Of a DNA stretch of 64,000 bases, positions 9,118 to 16,352 are shown piece after piece. Position 1 is the first letter of the stretch; each line of letters begins with the position of its first letter. This stretch comes from Enterococcus_D sp050529585 (GTDB lineage Bacteria; Bacillota; Bacilli; Lactobacillales; Enterococcaceae). Both the position numbers and the translations under genes were made by a program. The stretch is from assembly GCF_050529585.1 (NCBI RefSeq), contig NZ_CP172882.1, forward strand, positions 1,302,001 to 1,366,000, read 5' to 3'. The notes under the pieces were generated by a model that saw only the letters and a list, made by a program, of their open reading frames with translations, was not told where the DNA came from and ran no database searches.

Positions 9118-9642
9118 ATGTTTTCAAATTACAAACCGACTTGGATGGTGGATGCCATTTATAAAATCACCCCTCTCCAGTTAAAAAAACATGGAATCAA
9201 AGGGGTCTTGACAGATTTAGACAATACATTGATTGCATGGAACAATCCTGATGGGACGCAAGAGCTGAAAAGCTGGCTTTTAGAGATGAAAAATGCCGGC
9301 ATTCCAGTGGTTGTCGTTTCCAATAACAACAATGAGCGGGTGGCTAGAGCTGTTGCACCTTTCGAATTGCAGTACGTTCATCGTGCCTTGAAGCCTTTTT
9401 CCCGTGGCATCAAGCAAGGATATCAAATGCTTGGATTGAAAAAAGAAGATGTTGTGATGATCGGTGATCAAATTATGACCGATGTCAAAGCCGCAAACGG
9501 GGCGGGCGTACGCAGTATTTTGGTGAAGCCTGTTATTTCGACAGATTCTTGGAAAACGCAAATCAATCGAGCTGCTGAACGCAAAATTATGAACTATTTA
9601 TTAAAACATAACCCAGAGTTAAAATGGCGTGGAGGAATTTAA
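9118..9642 (+). CDS. yqeG: YqeG family HAD phosphatase
   Basis: A 174-residue HAD-type IIIA phosphatase. The nucleophile motif DLDNT is at residues 33-37 and the late acidic motif GDQIMTDV is present. The substrate is not established for the family. The frame is open from 9085, but the ATG at 9118 is preferred: AGAGGAG lies just before it and the length then matches the roughly 172-residue Bacillus protein. It directly abuts yqeH, as in most Firmicutes, where this cluster links ribosome assembly and NAD synthesis. Confidence 0.9.
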   Translation: MFSNYKPTWMVDAIYKITPLQLKKHGIKGVLTDLDNTLIAWNNPDGTQELKSWLLEMKNAGIPVVVVSNNNNERVARAVAPFELQYVHRALKPFSRGIKQGYQMLGLKKEDVVMIGDQIMTDVKAANGAGVRSILVKPVISTDSWKTQINRAAERKIMNYLLKHNPELKWRGGI

Positions 9643-10761
9643 ATGACAGAAAGTATTGAAGCAATCCATTGTATTGGATGCGGCGCATTGATCCAAACGA
9701 CAACACCAAATGAATTAGGTTATACTCCGCAATCCGCATTAGAAAAAGGACTGGCTTCTGGCGAAGTCTACTGTCAACGTTGTTTTCGCTTGCGGCATTA
9801 CAATGAAATTCAAGATGTCTCATTGACAGACGATGATTTTTTGCGTTTACTAAATGAAATCGGCCAAAAAGACGCTTTGATCGTCAATGTCGTGGATATT
9901 TTTGACTTCAACGGTTCACTGATTCCAGGCTTGCACCGTTTCGTTGGGGACAATCCAGTCTTGCTTGTAGGCAATAAAGTCGATATTTTACCTAAGTCTT
10001 TGAAGAAATCTAAGATGAAACAATGGATGAAAGAGCGGTCCCATGAAGCAGGATTAAGACCCGTCGATGTCTTATTGACTAGTGCCAAAAAAGCTGGCGA
10101 GATGGAAGAACTACTTGCAGTGATCGAAAAATATCGTGACGGTCGAGATGTTTACGTGGTTGGTGTGACCAATGTCGGCAAGTCAACATTGATCAACCAA
10201 ATCATCAAACAAACCGCAGGGGTCCAAGAATTGATTACTACATCAAGATTTCCAGGCACAACACTGGATAAAATCGAGATTCCTTTGGATGATGGTCATT
10301 ACTTGATCGACACACCAGGAATCATCCATCGTCATCAAATGGCCCATTATTTAGGTAAACAAGATTTGAAAATCGCAGCACCAATGAAAGAAATCAAGCC
10401 TAAAGTATACCAATTAAATCCTGGACAAACACTGTTTTTAGGCGGATTGGCACGTTTTGATTTCATTCAAGGTGAACGAAGCTCATTCATAGCTTATGTA
10501 GCCAATGACGTAGAGATCCATCGTACAAAACTTGAAAAAGCGGACGACTTTTATCAAAAACATGTCGGTGGATTATTGCAACCTCCGCGGCAAAATGAAG
10601 TTGAATCTTTTCCAGAATTGGTAAGGTTCGAGTTTTCAATCAAAGAAAAAACCGATATCGTTTTTGCCGGGCTTGGTTGGATCACGGTCACGAAACCTTG
10701 TGTTATTGCCGGTTGGGCGCCAAAAGGCGTCGATGTGATCAGAAGAAAAGCATTGGTATAG
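9643..10761 (+). CDS. yqeH: Ribosome biogenesis GTPase YqeH
   Basis: A 372-residue circularly permuted GTPase needed for 30S subunit assembly. An N-terminal zinc finger uses Cys10, Cys13, Cys44 and Cys47. The permutation is visible in the motif order: NKVD (G4) at 111-114 comes before the P-loop GVTNVGKS (174-181) and DTPG (G3, 223-226). The ATG follows the yqeG stop without a gap, with GGAGG inside the end of yqeG. All motifs needed for GTP binding are intact. Confidence 0.95.
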   Translation: MTESIEAIHCIGCGALIQTTTPNELGYTPQSALEKGLASGEVYCQRCFRLRHYNEIQDVSLTDDDFLRLLNEIGQKDALIVNVVDIFDFNGSLIPGLHRFVGDNPVLLVGNKVDILPKSLKKSKMKQWMKERSHEAGLRPVDVLLTSAKKAGEMEELLAVIEKYRDGRDVYVVGVTNVGKSTLINQIIKQTAGVQELITTSRFPGTTLDKIEIPLDDGHYLIDTPGIIHRHQMAHYLGKQDLKIAAPMKEIKPKVYQLNPGQTLFLGGLARFDFIQGERSSFIAYVANDVEIHRTKLEKADDFYQKHVGGLLQPPRQNEVESFPELVRFEFSIKEKTDIVFAGLGWITVTKPCVIAGWAPKGVDVIRRKALV

Positions 10762-10776
10762 GAAAGAAGGAAGATC

Positions 10777-11088
10777 ATGGAATTAAGAGGAAAACAAAAA
10801 AGATTTTTGCGCAGCGAAGCGCATCATTTGAATCCGATTTTTCAAATCGGTAAAGGCGGACTAAACGATGCAATGATCGCACAAATTGCAGAAGCACTAG
10901 AAAAACGAGAATTGATCAAAGTATCTTTATTGCAAAATACGGACGAAGTTGCAGAAGAAGCAGCAGTTGCGATCCAAGAGCAAATCAATTGTGAGATTGT
11001 CCAAATCATTGGGCGCGTGATCGTGTTGTTCAAACCGTCAAGTAAAGAGAAGTATCAAACGATTTCGACTAAAGTACGTTCATTATAG
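10777..11088 (+). CDS. yhbY: CRM-domain RNA-binding protein YhbY
   Basis: A 103-residue protein made of a single CRM/YhbY domain. It shows the conserved pattern LRGKQKRFLRSEAHHLNP near the start and the GxxG-like loop (IGKGGLND). The family associates with pre-50S ribosomal particles. It sits between yqeH and nadD in the usual Firmicutes order, 15 bases after yqeH. Confidence 0.92.
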   Translation: MELRGKQKRFLRSEAHHLNPIFQIGKGGLNDAMIAQIAEALEKRELIKVSLLQNTDEVAEEAAVAIQEQINCEIVQIIGRVIVLFKPSSKEKYQTISTKVRSL

Positions 11089-11099
11089 GAGGCGTAGGC

Positions 11100-11741
11100 A
11101 TGCAAGGACATTCATTTGGCAAGGTACAGACAGTTTTAGAACCACAAAACGCATTCCATGTACCAAAAAAACAAGTGGGCATTCTTGGTGGCAACTTCAA
11201 TCCAATACATTACGCACATCTGGTGATGGGTGAACAAGTCGGACAAGCATTAGGACTAGAAAAAGTTTATTTCATGCCAGAATATTTACCACCGCATATT
11301 GACGAAAAACAAACGATTCCTGCTGCGCATCGCTTAGCGATGTTGGAATTAGCAATAGCTGATAATCCGCGTTTCGCTGTCGAAACTATTGAATTGGCAA
11401 GAAAAGGCAAAAGCTATACCGTGGATACGATGCGAGAATTAACTGCACTGCATCCAGATACGAATTATTACTTTATCATTGGCGGAGATATGGTGCAATA
11501 CTTGCCTAAATGGCATCAAATCGATGAACTAATGAATTTGGTGACCTTCGTTGGTGTGCGACGACCAGGCTATCCGATTGAAAGTGAGTATCCGATTATT
11601 TGGATCGATGTGCCTTTAATGGATGTCAGTTCCACGACAATTCGTAAGAAAGTCGCACAAGGTTGTTCTGTACGCTATTTATTACCGGAAAATGTGTTAC
11701 ACTATATTCAAGAAAAGGGGTTGTACTTGGATGAAGTCTAA
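11100..11741 (+). CDS. nadD: Nicotinate-nucleotide adenylyltransferase
   Basis: A 213-residue enzyme that joins nicotinate mononucleotide and ATP into deamido-NAD. The nucleotidyltransferase motif GGNFNPIHYAH is at residues 30-40, and the second ATP-binding motif SSTTIRKK is near residue 180. An N-terminal extension of about 25 residues precedes the catalytic domain. The ATG at 11100 has AGGAGG upstream and fits the operon spacing. The 3' end overlaps yqeK by 11 bases. Confidence 0.94.
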   Translation: MQGHSFGKVQTVLEPQNAFHVPKKQVGILGGNFNPIHYAHLVMGEQVGQALGLEKVYFMPEYLPPHIDEKQTIPAAHRLAMLELAIADNPRFAVETIELARKGKSYTVDTMRELTALHPDTNYYFIIGGDMVQYLPKWHQIDELMNLVTFVGVRRPGYPIESEYPIIWIDVPLMDVSSTTIRKKVAQGCSVRYLLPENVLHYIQEKGLYLDEV

Positions 11742-12330
11742 CCACTACAAACACGCTGAACGCGAAGCCCTGATGCAAAAAGTACAAATGCAGATGAGCA
11801 ACAAACGATTTCAGCATGTGTTAGGTGTCGAAAAAACAGCAGTTGCTTTGGCGGAAATCTATGGGGCATCACCTGTGAAAGCCAGTATTGCGGCGTTGAC
11901 CCATGATTATGCCAAAGAACGCAGTGACGATGAATTTAAACAAGTGATTCGACACAATGGATTTGACTTGGATTTACTGCACTGGAACAACGCCATCTGG
12001 CATGGGATCGTTGGTGCTGATTTTGTCCAAAGAGAGTTGCTGATCGATGACGAAGAGATTCTTCAAGCCATTAGACTCCATACAACCGGTGCTGCCCAGA
12101 TGAGTTTGCTGGATAAAATTATTTATGTCGCAGATTACATCGAGCCTGGCCGTAATTTTCCGGGTGTCGAAGAAGCCAGAGAAATCGCGCTGGTCAACTT
12201 AGACCAAGCAGTTGCTTATGAAACGAAACATACGTTGTTGCACTTGATCAATCAAGAAGCAGTCATTTACCCAAAAACAATTGAAACGTACAATTATTGG
12301 GTAGCCAATTTTAGGAGGGAATTACCATAG
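11731..12330 (+). CDS. yqeK: YqeK family HD-domain hydrolase
   Basis: A 199-residue HD-domain protein. His29, the His58-Asp59 pair (THDYAKE) and later metal-binding residues (WHGIVGA) are visible. Relatives in Firmicutes hydrolyse diadenosine tetraphosphate symmetrically, so an Ap4A hydrolase role is likely from family knowledge. The ATG at 11731 is chosen because it gives family length and overlaps nadD; the frame is open further upstream inside nadD. Its TAG stop (12328-12330) overlaps the proposed AUA start of rsfS. Confidence 0.88.
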   Translation: MKSNHYKHAEREALMQKVQMQMSNKRFQHVLGVEKTAVALAEIYGASPVKASIAALTHDYAKERSDDEFKQVIRHNGFDLDLLHWNNAIWHGIVGADFVQRELLIDDEEILQAIRLHTTGAAQMSLLDKIIYVADYIEPGRNFPGVEEAREIALVNLDQAVAYETKHTLLHLINQEAVIYPKTIETYNYWVANFRRELP

Positions 12331-12683
12331 ATAGTCAGAAAATATTAGAAATCGCTGTTCGTGCCGCAGATTCAAAGCATGCTGAGGATATCATGGCATT
12401 AGACGTGCGAGAAATTTCACTTTTGGCAGATTACTTTGTGATCTGTTCTGGTAATAGTGAACGCCAGATCAATGCAATCATTGATGAAGTGCTAGACAAA
12501 GAAGAAGAAAATCAAGTTGAGGTCCGTCGTGTTGAAGGAAAAGATGGCGGCAAATGGGTGTTGATCGACCTTGGCGATGTCATCGTCCATGTATTCAATG
12601 CATCAGAGCGTGCCTTTTATAACTTAGAAAAACTTTGGTCAGATGCACCACTTGTGGATCTAAACGAATGGGTCGTGGCATAA
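12327..12683 (+). CDS. rsfS: Ribosomal silencing factor, probable AUA start
   Basis: RsfS binds ribosomal protein uL14 and blocks subunit joining when nutrients are short. The conserved core (LADYFVICSGNSERQ and DLGDVIVHVF) is intact. The first in-frame ATG, at 12393, would remove 22 residues containing the conserved IAVRAADSKHAEDI helix. An in-frame stop lies at 12312-12314, and no ATG, GTG or TTG lies between. The ATA at 12327 stands 7 bases after a perfect AGGAGGG (12313-12319) and gives exactly 118 residues, the usual family length. An ATT at 12321 is too close to that site. The start therefore looks like AUA, unless the base call is wrong. Confidence 0.8.
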   Translation: MDSQKILEIAVRAADSKHAEDIMALDVREISLLADYFVICSGNSERQINAIIDEVLDKEEENQVEVRRVEGKDGGKWVLIDLGDVIVHVFNASERAFYNLEKLWSDAPLVDLNEWVVA

Positions 12684-13411
12684 TGGCCTACGAAACCTTC
12701 GCATTTGTTTATGACGAAGTAATGGATTCCAGTCTCTATAAAAAGTGGCTGGATTTTTCTTGTCGTCATTTAGGAGAACGAAAACAAATCATGGAATTGG
12801 CCTGTGGTACAGGTGCATTGGCGGTGGAATTTGCCAAAGCCGGTTATCAAGTGACTGGTTTAGATTTATCAGAAGAAATGCTGATGATCGCAAGCCAGCG
12901 GGCTCAAACAGAACATGTCGACATTCAATTTGTCGAAGGGGATATGCTTGATTTGGTTGACGTCGGTCAATATGAGGCAATCACATGCTATTCCGATTCA
13001 CTTTGCTATATGGAAGATGAACAAAGTGTACAACAAGTATTTGATGGTGTCTTTGAATCACTAACGGAAGATGGGGTCTTTTTATTTGATGTCCATTCAA
13101 CCTATCAAATTGATGAGGTTTTCCCAGATTATAGTTATCATTATCAAACGGATGCGTTCGCTTTTTTGTGGGAAAGCTACCAAGGCGAAGTTCCACATAG
13201 TATCGAGCATTTCTTGACTTTCTTCGTTCAAGAAGAAAATGGACAGTTCAATCGTTTGGATGAACTCCATCAAGAACGGACCTACCCGTTAGAAACCTAT
13301 GTACGTATGTTAGAAAATGCTGGTTTCTCAACAGTCCATTGTTATGCTGATTTTATTGATGTTGAACCAAATGAAAAAAGCCGTCGCTGGTTCTTTGTTT
13401 GTCATAAATGA
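12683..13411 (+). CDS. Class I SAM-dependent methyltransferase
   Basis: A 242-residue protein with a Rossmann methyltransferase core. The SAM-binding motif ELACGTG is at residues 38-44, followed by the acidic residue of the next strand (VTGLDLSEEML). The frame is open further upstream inside rsfS, but the ATG at 12683 overlaps the rsfS stop by one base (TAATG). That points to translational coupling and fits the family start. Related genes sit after rsfS in many Firmicutes. The substrate is unknown. Confidence 0.85.
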   Translation: MAYETFAFVYDEVMDSSLYKKWLDFSCRHLGERKQIMELACGTGALAVEFAKAGYQVTGLDLSEEMLMIASQRAQTEHVDIQFVEGDMLDLVDVGQYEAITCYSDSLCYMEDEQSVQQVFDGVFESLTEDGVFLFDVHSTYQIDEVFPDYSYHYQTDAFAFLWESYQGEVPHSIEHFLTFFVQEENGQFNRLDELHQERTYPLETYVRMLENAGFSTVHCYADFIDVEPNEKSRRWFFVCHK

Positions 13412-13441
13412 TTCTATTTGAGAATAGCTAGGAGGAAGGGC

Positions 13442-14608
13442 ATGCGCGCGTGTGGCATAATCGTAGAGTATAATCCATTCCATAATGGGCATCGCTACCA
13501 TATTGAGCAAGCCAGAATCAAGACTGATGCCGATGTCGTGGTTGCGGTCATGAGCGGAAATTTTTTGCAAAGAGGCGAGCCGGCGGTGATCGATAAGTGG
13601 CATAGAGCTGAGGCTGCGTTATCCAATGGGGCCGATTTAGTTGTTGAATTGCCAGCTGCTTGGGCTGTCCAATCGGCAGATTTATTTGCCACTGGAGCAG
13701 TCGCTATGTTACAAGCGCTCCAGTGCCAGTGGCTGTGTTTTGGCACAGATGCCAAAACCCCTTTTGATTATCTAGATTTTGCCCAGTTTGAAGCACGCCA
13801 CCAAGCTGAAATCGACGAGGCATTTCAACAATTAGACAAGAACAATGCGACCTATGGTGAACGAATGAACACGGTCCTTAGTTCCCTCTATCCGCCATAT
13901 GCTGCAAATAGCAAACAGCCCAATCATATTTTAGGCATGCGATATGCGCAGGCACTTTTGCGCTATCAACGGCCAATGGCTATGGTGCCGATTGTTAGAA
14001 AGGCTGCTGCGTATCATTCTAAAGAGTTGCAGCATGCTTCGATCGCCAGTGCTACGGCAATTCGCAAAGGATTAAAAGACCATTCAGATATAGCTTCATT
14101 TGTTCCAGTCCAGACATATGAAAGTTTGCAATCGGCGATCGTGGATTGGGAGGCGTATTGGCCTTTCTTGAAATACCAAATCACCATAACACCGGTAGCT
14201 GAGCTGGCGAACATTTATCAAATGGTGGAAGGAATCGAGTATCGAATCAAAGCCTGTGCGCAAGCTGCTCAAACTTTTTCTGCGTTTATTGGTCAATTGA
14301 AAACCAAACGGTATTCACACGTTCGTTTGCAAAGGTTACTTTGTTATTTACTATTCAAAGTAACACCAACTGAGATGGCAGCAGCTGAAACCCAACCCTT
14401 TATCCGCGTTTTAGGCTATACAGGCGTGGGCCAAACATATCTTAAACAGGTGAAAGGTGAGCTATCCATGCCATTGGTGGCGAAGTTTGGCAAAAAAGAA
14501 GCGGCGCGTTATGCGTATTCTTTAAAAGTTGATCAAATCTATCAACTAGCCAATCATCATATCAGTGAACAAAACTTTGGACGCAAACCGATTTTTATAG
14601 GGAAATAG
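13442..14608 (+). CDS. tmcAL: tRNA(Met) cytidine acetate ligase
   Basis: A 388-residue member of the TmcAL (YlbM) family, which makes N4-acetylcytidine at the wobble base of elongator tRNA-Met from acetate and ATP. The nucleotidyltransferase motif EYNPFHNGHRYH at residues 9-20 supplies the ATP site, and MSGNFLQRGEPA follows near residue 48. The ATG at 13442 has GGAGGAAG upstream. A longer frame from TTG at 13418 would read through the ribosome-binding site and is rejected. It is the last gene of the yqeG cluster. Confidence 0.9.
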   Translation: MRACGIIVEYNPFHNGHRYHIEQARIKTDADVVVAVMSGNFLQRGEPAVIDKWHRAEAALSNGADLVVELPAAWAVQSADLFATGAVAMLQALQCQWLCFGTDAKTPFDYLDFAQFEARHQAEIDEAFQQLDKNNATYGERMNTVLSSLYPPYAANSKQPNHILGMRYAQALLRYQRPMAMVPIVRKAAAYHSKELQHASIASATAIRKGLKDHSDIASFVPVQTYESLQSAIVDWEAYWPFLKYQITITPVAELANIYQMVEGIEYRIKACAQAAQTFSAFIGQLKTKRYSHVRLQRLLCYLLFKVTPTEMAAAETQPFIRVLGYTGVGQTYLKQVKGELSMPLVAKFGKKEAARYAYSLKVDQIYQLANHHISEQNFGRKPIFIGK

Positions 14609-14685
14609 AAAAAATGCTTCACATAAATAGATTTGACAAGTATAATAAATAGGGATTTTTAAAAACTAGAAAGCGAAGTGAAATC

Positions 14686-15405
14686 ATGGGTCGTAAATGG
14701 GCAAATATCGTAGCAAAGAAAACAGCTAAAGATGCAAATAATAGCCGAGTTTATGCAAAATTTGGAATCGAAATCTACGCGGCAGCAAAATCAGGTGATC
14801 CTGATCCTCATGCGAACCAAAAATTGCGCTTTGTCATTGAACGTGCAAAGACCTATAATGTACCAAAACACATTATTGACCGGGCTATCGAAAAAGCCAA
14901 AGGCTCAGGTGATGAACAGTACTCAGAACTGAGATATGAAGGATTTGGACCAAATGGCTCAATGGTCATTGTTGATACACTTACAAACAATGTTAACCGG
15001 ACAGCAGCTGATGTGCGTGCTGCATTTGGTAAAAATGGTGGGAACATGGGTGTTTCTGGTGCGGTCGCTTATATGTTTGACAACACAGCCTTATTTGGTT
15101 TTGCAGGAAACGACGCCGATGATGTATTGGAATACTTGATGGACAAAGAGATCGATGTTCGCGATGTAGTGGAAGAAGATGGCCAAATCATCGTTCACGG
15201 AGAACCAAGTGATTTCCATGCGATTCAAGAAGCTTTAAAAGAAAAAGGCATCACGGAGTTTTCAATTGCTGAAATGCAGATGATTCCTCAAAACGAAGTG
15301 ACATTGACCGGTGAAGATTTAGAGAAATTTGAAAAAATGATCGATGCTTTAGAAGATTTAGAAGACGTGCAAAATGTCTATCATAATGTGGCAGACGAGG
15401 AATAA
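14686..15405 (+). CDS. YebC/PmpR family protein (YeeI type)
   Basis: A 239-residue member of the YebC/TACO1 family. The start MGRKWANIVAKKTAKDAN and the stretch IERAKTYNVPKHIIDRAIEKAK match the YeeI branch found in Bacillus and lactic acid bacteria. Members have been described both as DNA-binding regulators and as factors that help ribosomes through difficult motifs. It stands alone between the tmcAL gene and a terminator, with GAAGTGAAATC before the start. Confidence 0.9.
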   Translation: MGRKWANIVAKKTAKDANNSRVYAKFGIEIYAAAKSGDPDPHANQKLRFVIERAKTYNVPKHIIDRAIEKAKGSGDEQYSELRYEGFGPNGSMVIVDTLTNNVNRTAADVRAAFGKNGGNMGVSGAVAYMFDNTALFGFAGNDADDVLEYLMDKEIDVRDVVEEDGQIIVHGEPSDFHAIQEALKEKGITEFSIAEMQMIPQNEVTLTGEDLEKFEKMIDALEDLEDVQNVYHNVADEE

Positions 15406-15447
15406 AGATATTTTTGATAGTAGATCGTTGTTTTTTTGACAACATTA

Positions 15448-15477
15448 CCAGTTAGGTTTTTGCCTGACTGGTTTTTT
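15448..15477 (+). terminator. Terminator after the YebC-family gene
   Basis: Arms CCAGTTAGG (15448-15456) and CCTGACTGG (15463-15471) form 9 pairs with one G-U, followed by six T residues. Confidence 0.9.
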
Positions 15478-15563
15478 GTCGCTTTTTTGCTATATCTTGT
15501 TCGTTAACCAAAAAAATTCTTACATTAAGTAAAAAAAATTTTGTGTTGGCCCCATCTTTTCGG

Positions 15564-15593
15564 TTGGTTTCCAGCTATTTTATATGTTATGAT
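15564..15593 (+). promoter_or_regulatory. Extended -10 promoter of the unknown gene at 15632
   Basis: TTGGTT (15564-15569), an 18-base spacer, and TATGAT (15588-15593) preceded by TGT, an extended -10. It ends 38 bases before the start codon. Confidence 0.6.
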
Positions 15594-15631
15594 TTATGCA
15601 AAAGATGTACACATGTGATAAGGAGGCAGAC

Positions 15632-16291
15632 ATGGAAGAAAAAATAGTTTTAGAACCATTCAACCGTATATTAAGCGGTTATGAAAAGCTTGCGGAAGTG
15701 TCTGTTTCTGTGGCGGATTGTTCAGCTTTGTGCCGAAAATATCAAAAATTTGGTGTGGAGGGCTATCGATTGGGCGGTTACCGAGGCTCTACTTATTTGA
15801 ATCGTTATTTAAACGTGACCGTCGATCGTGCGCCGTTATTGATTTACAAAAAACAATTTTTGATTCCTTTGGTATTTCGTCAGACAGAAGCTTCAGCGCA
15901 ACTCTTTTTGGAAGATTACCGGATGGAAGGTTTTTTCTTGCTTTTAGAATGGTTGTTGATCCATCGTCCAGAACAAGCAATCATTGATTTTCATAAAAGT
16001 CGCGGCATTCAGCCCAATAAAGAATATGTGATCGACAGCGCGTATATCGCTTTTCGATTAACGGAGATTTTAGATGGTGCTGGTTTTCCCCTCAGTCGTT
16101 TTCGAACGATCGAGGAATTCAGTGAGTGGAATCGTACCTATAAATTGATCGACAATGGCAGTATCGGACGTCATAGCAAAATTTTTGACCCCGAAAATCC
16201 TGACAATATTGCGGAATTACAAATGATTTTATCTATCGTGGGTTTGCGTTATTCAGAAATGTATTTATTTATTGGTGAATTAAAAGGATAA
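15632..16291 (+). CDS. Unknown cytosolic protein, 219 residues
   Basis: I do not recognise this protein. It has no signal peptide, no membrane segment and no familiar catalytic motif. It is rich in aromatic and charged residues and looks like a compact soluble domain, with a conserved-looking GYRLGGYRGSTYLNRY segment near residue 45. The ATG at 15632 follows AAGGAGG with ideal spacing; the frame is open from 15596, but the sequence before 15632 has no site of its own. It has its own promoter and a bidirectional terminator, so it is transcribed alone. Codon use is like its neighbours. Confidence 0.8.
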   Translation: MEEKIVLEPFNRILSGYEKLAEVSVSVADCSALCRKYQKFGVEGYRLGGYRGSTYLNRYLNVTVDRAPLLIYKKQFLIPLVFRQTEASAQLFLEDYRMEGFFLLLEWLLIHRPEQAIIDFHKSRGIQPNKEYVIDSAYIAFRLTEILDGAGFPLSRFRTIEEFSEWNRTYKLIDNGSIGRHSKIFDPENPDNIAELQMILSIVGLRYSEMYLFIGELKG

Positions 16292-16345
16292 AAAAACATC
16301 ATTCATACCTGTCGTTTGGTCGACAGCGATTGAATGATGTTTTTT
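16291..16345. terminator. Bidirectional terminator between convergent genes
   Basis: Arms AAAAAACATCATTCA (16291-16305) and TGAATGATGTTTTTT (16331-16345) pair over 15 bases, with an inner CTGTCG/CGACAG stem. T runs on both strands serve the unknown gene (+) and helD (-). Confidence 0.92.
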
Positions 16346-16352
16346 ATCTTTC

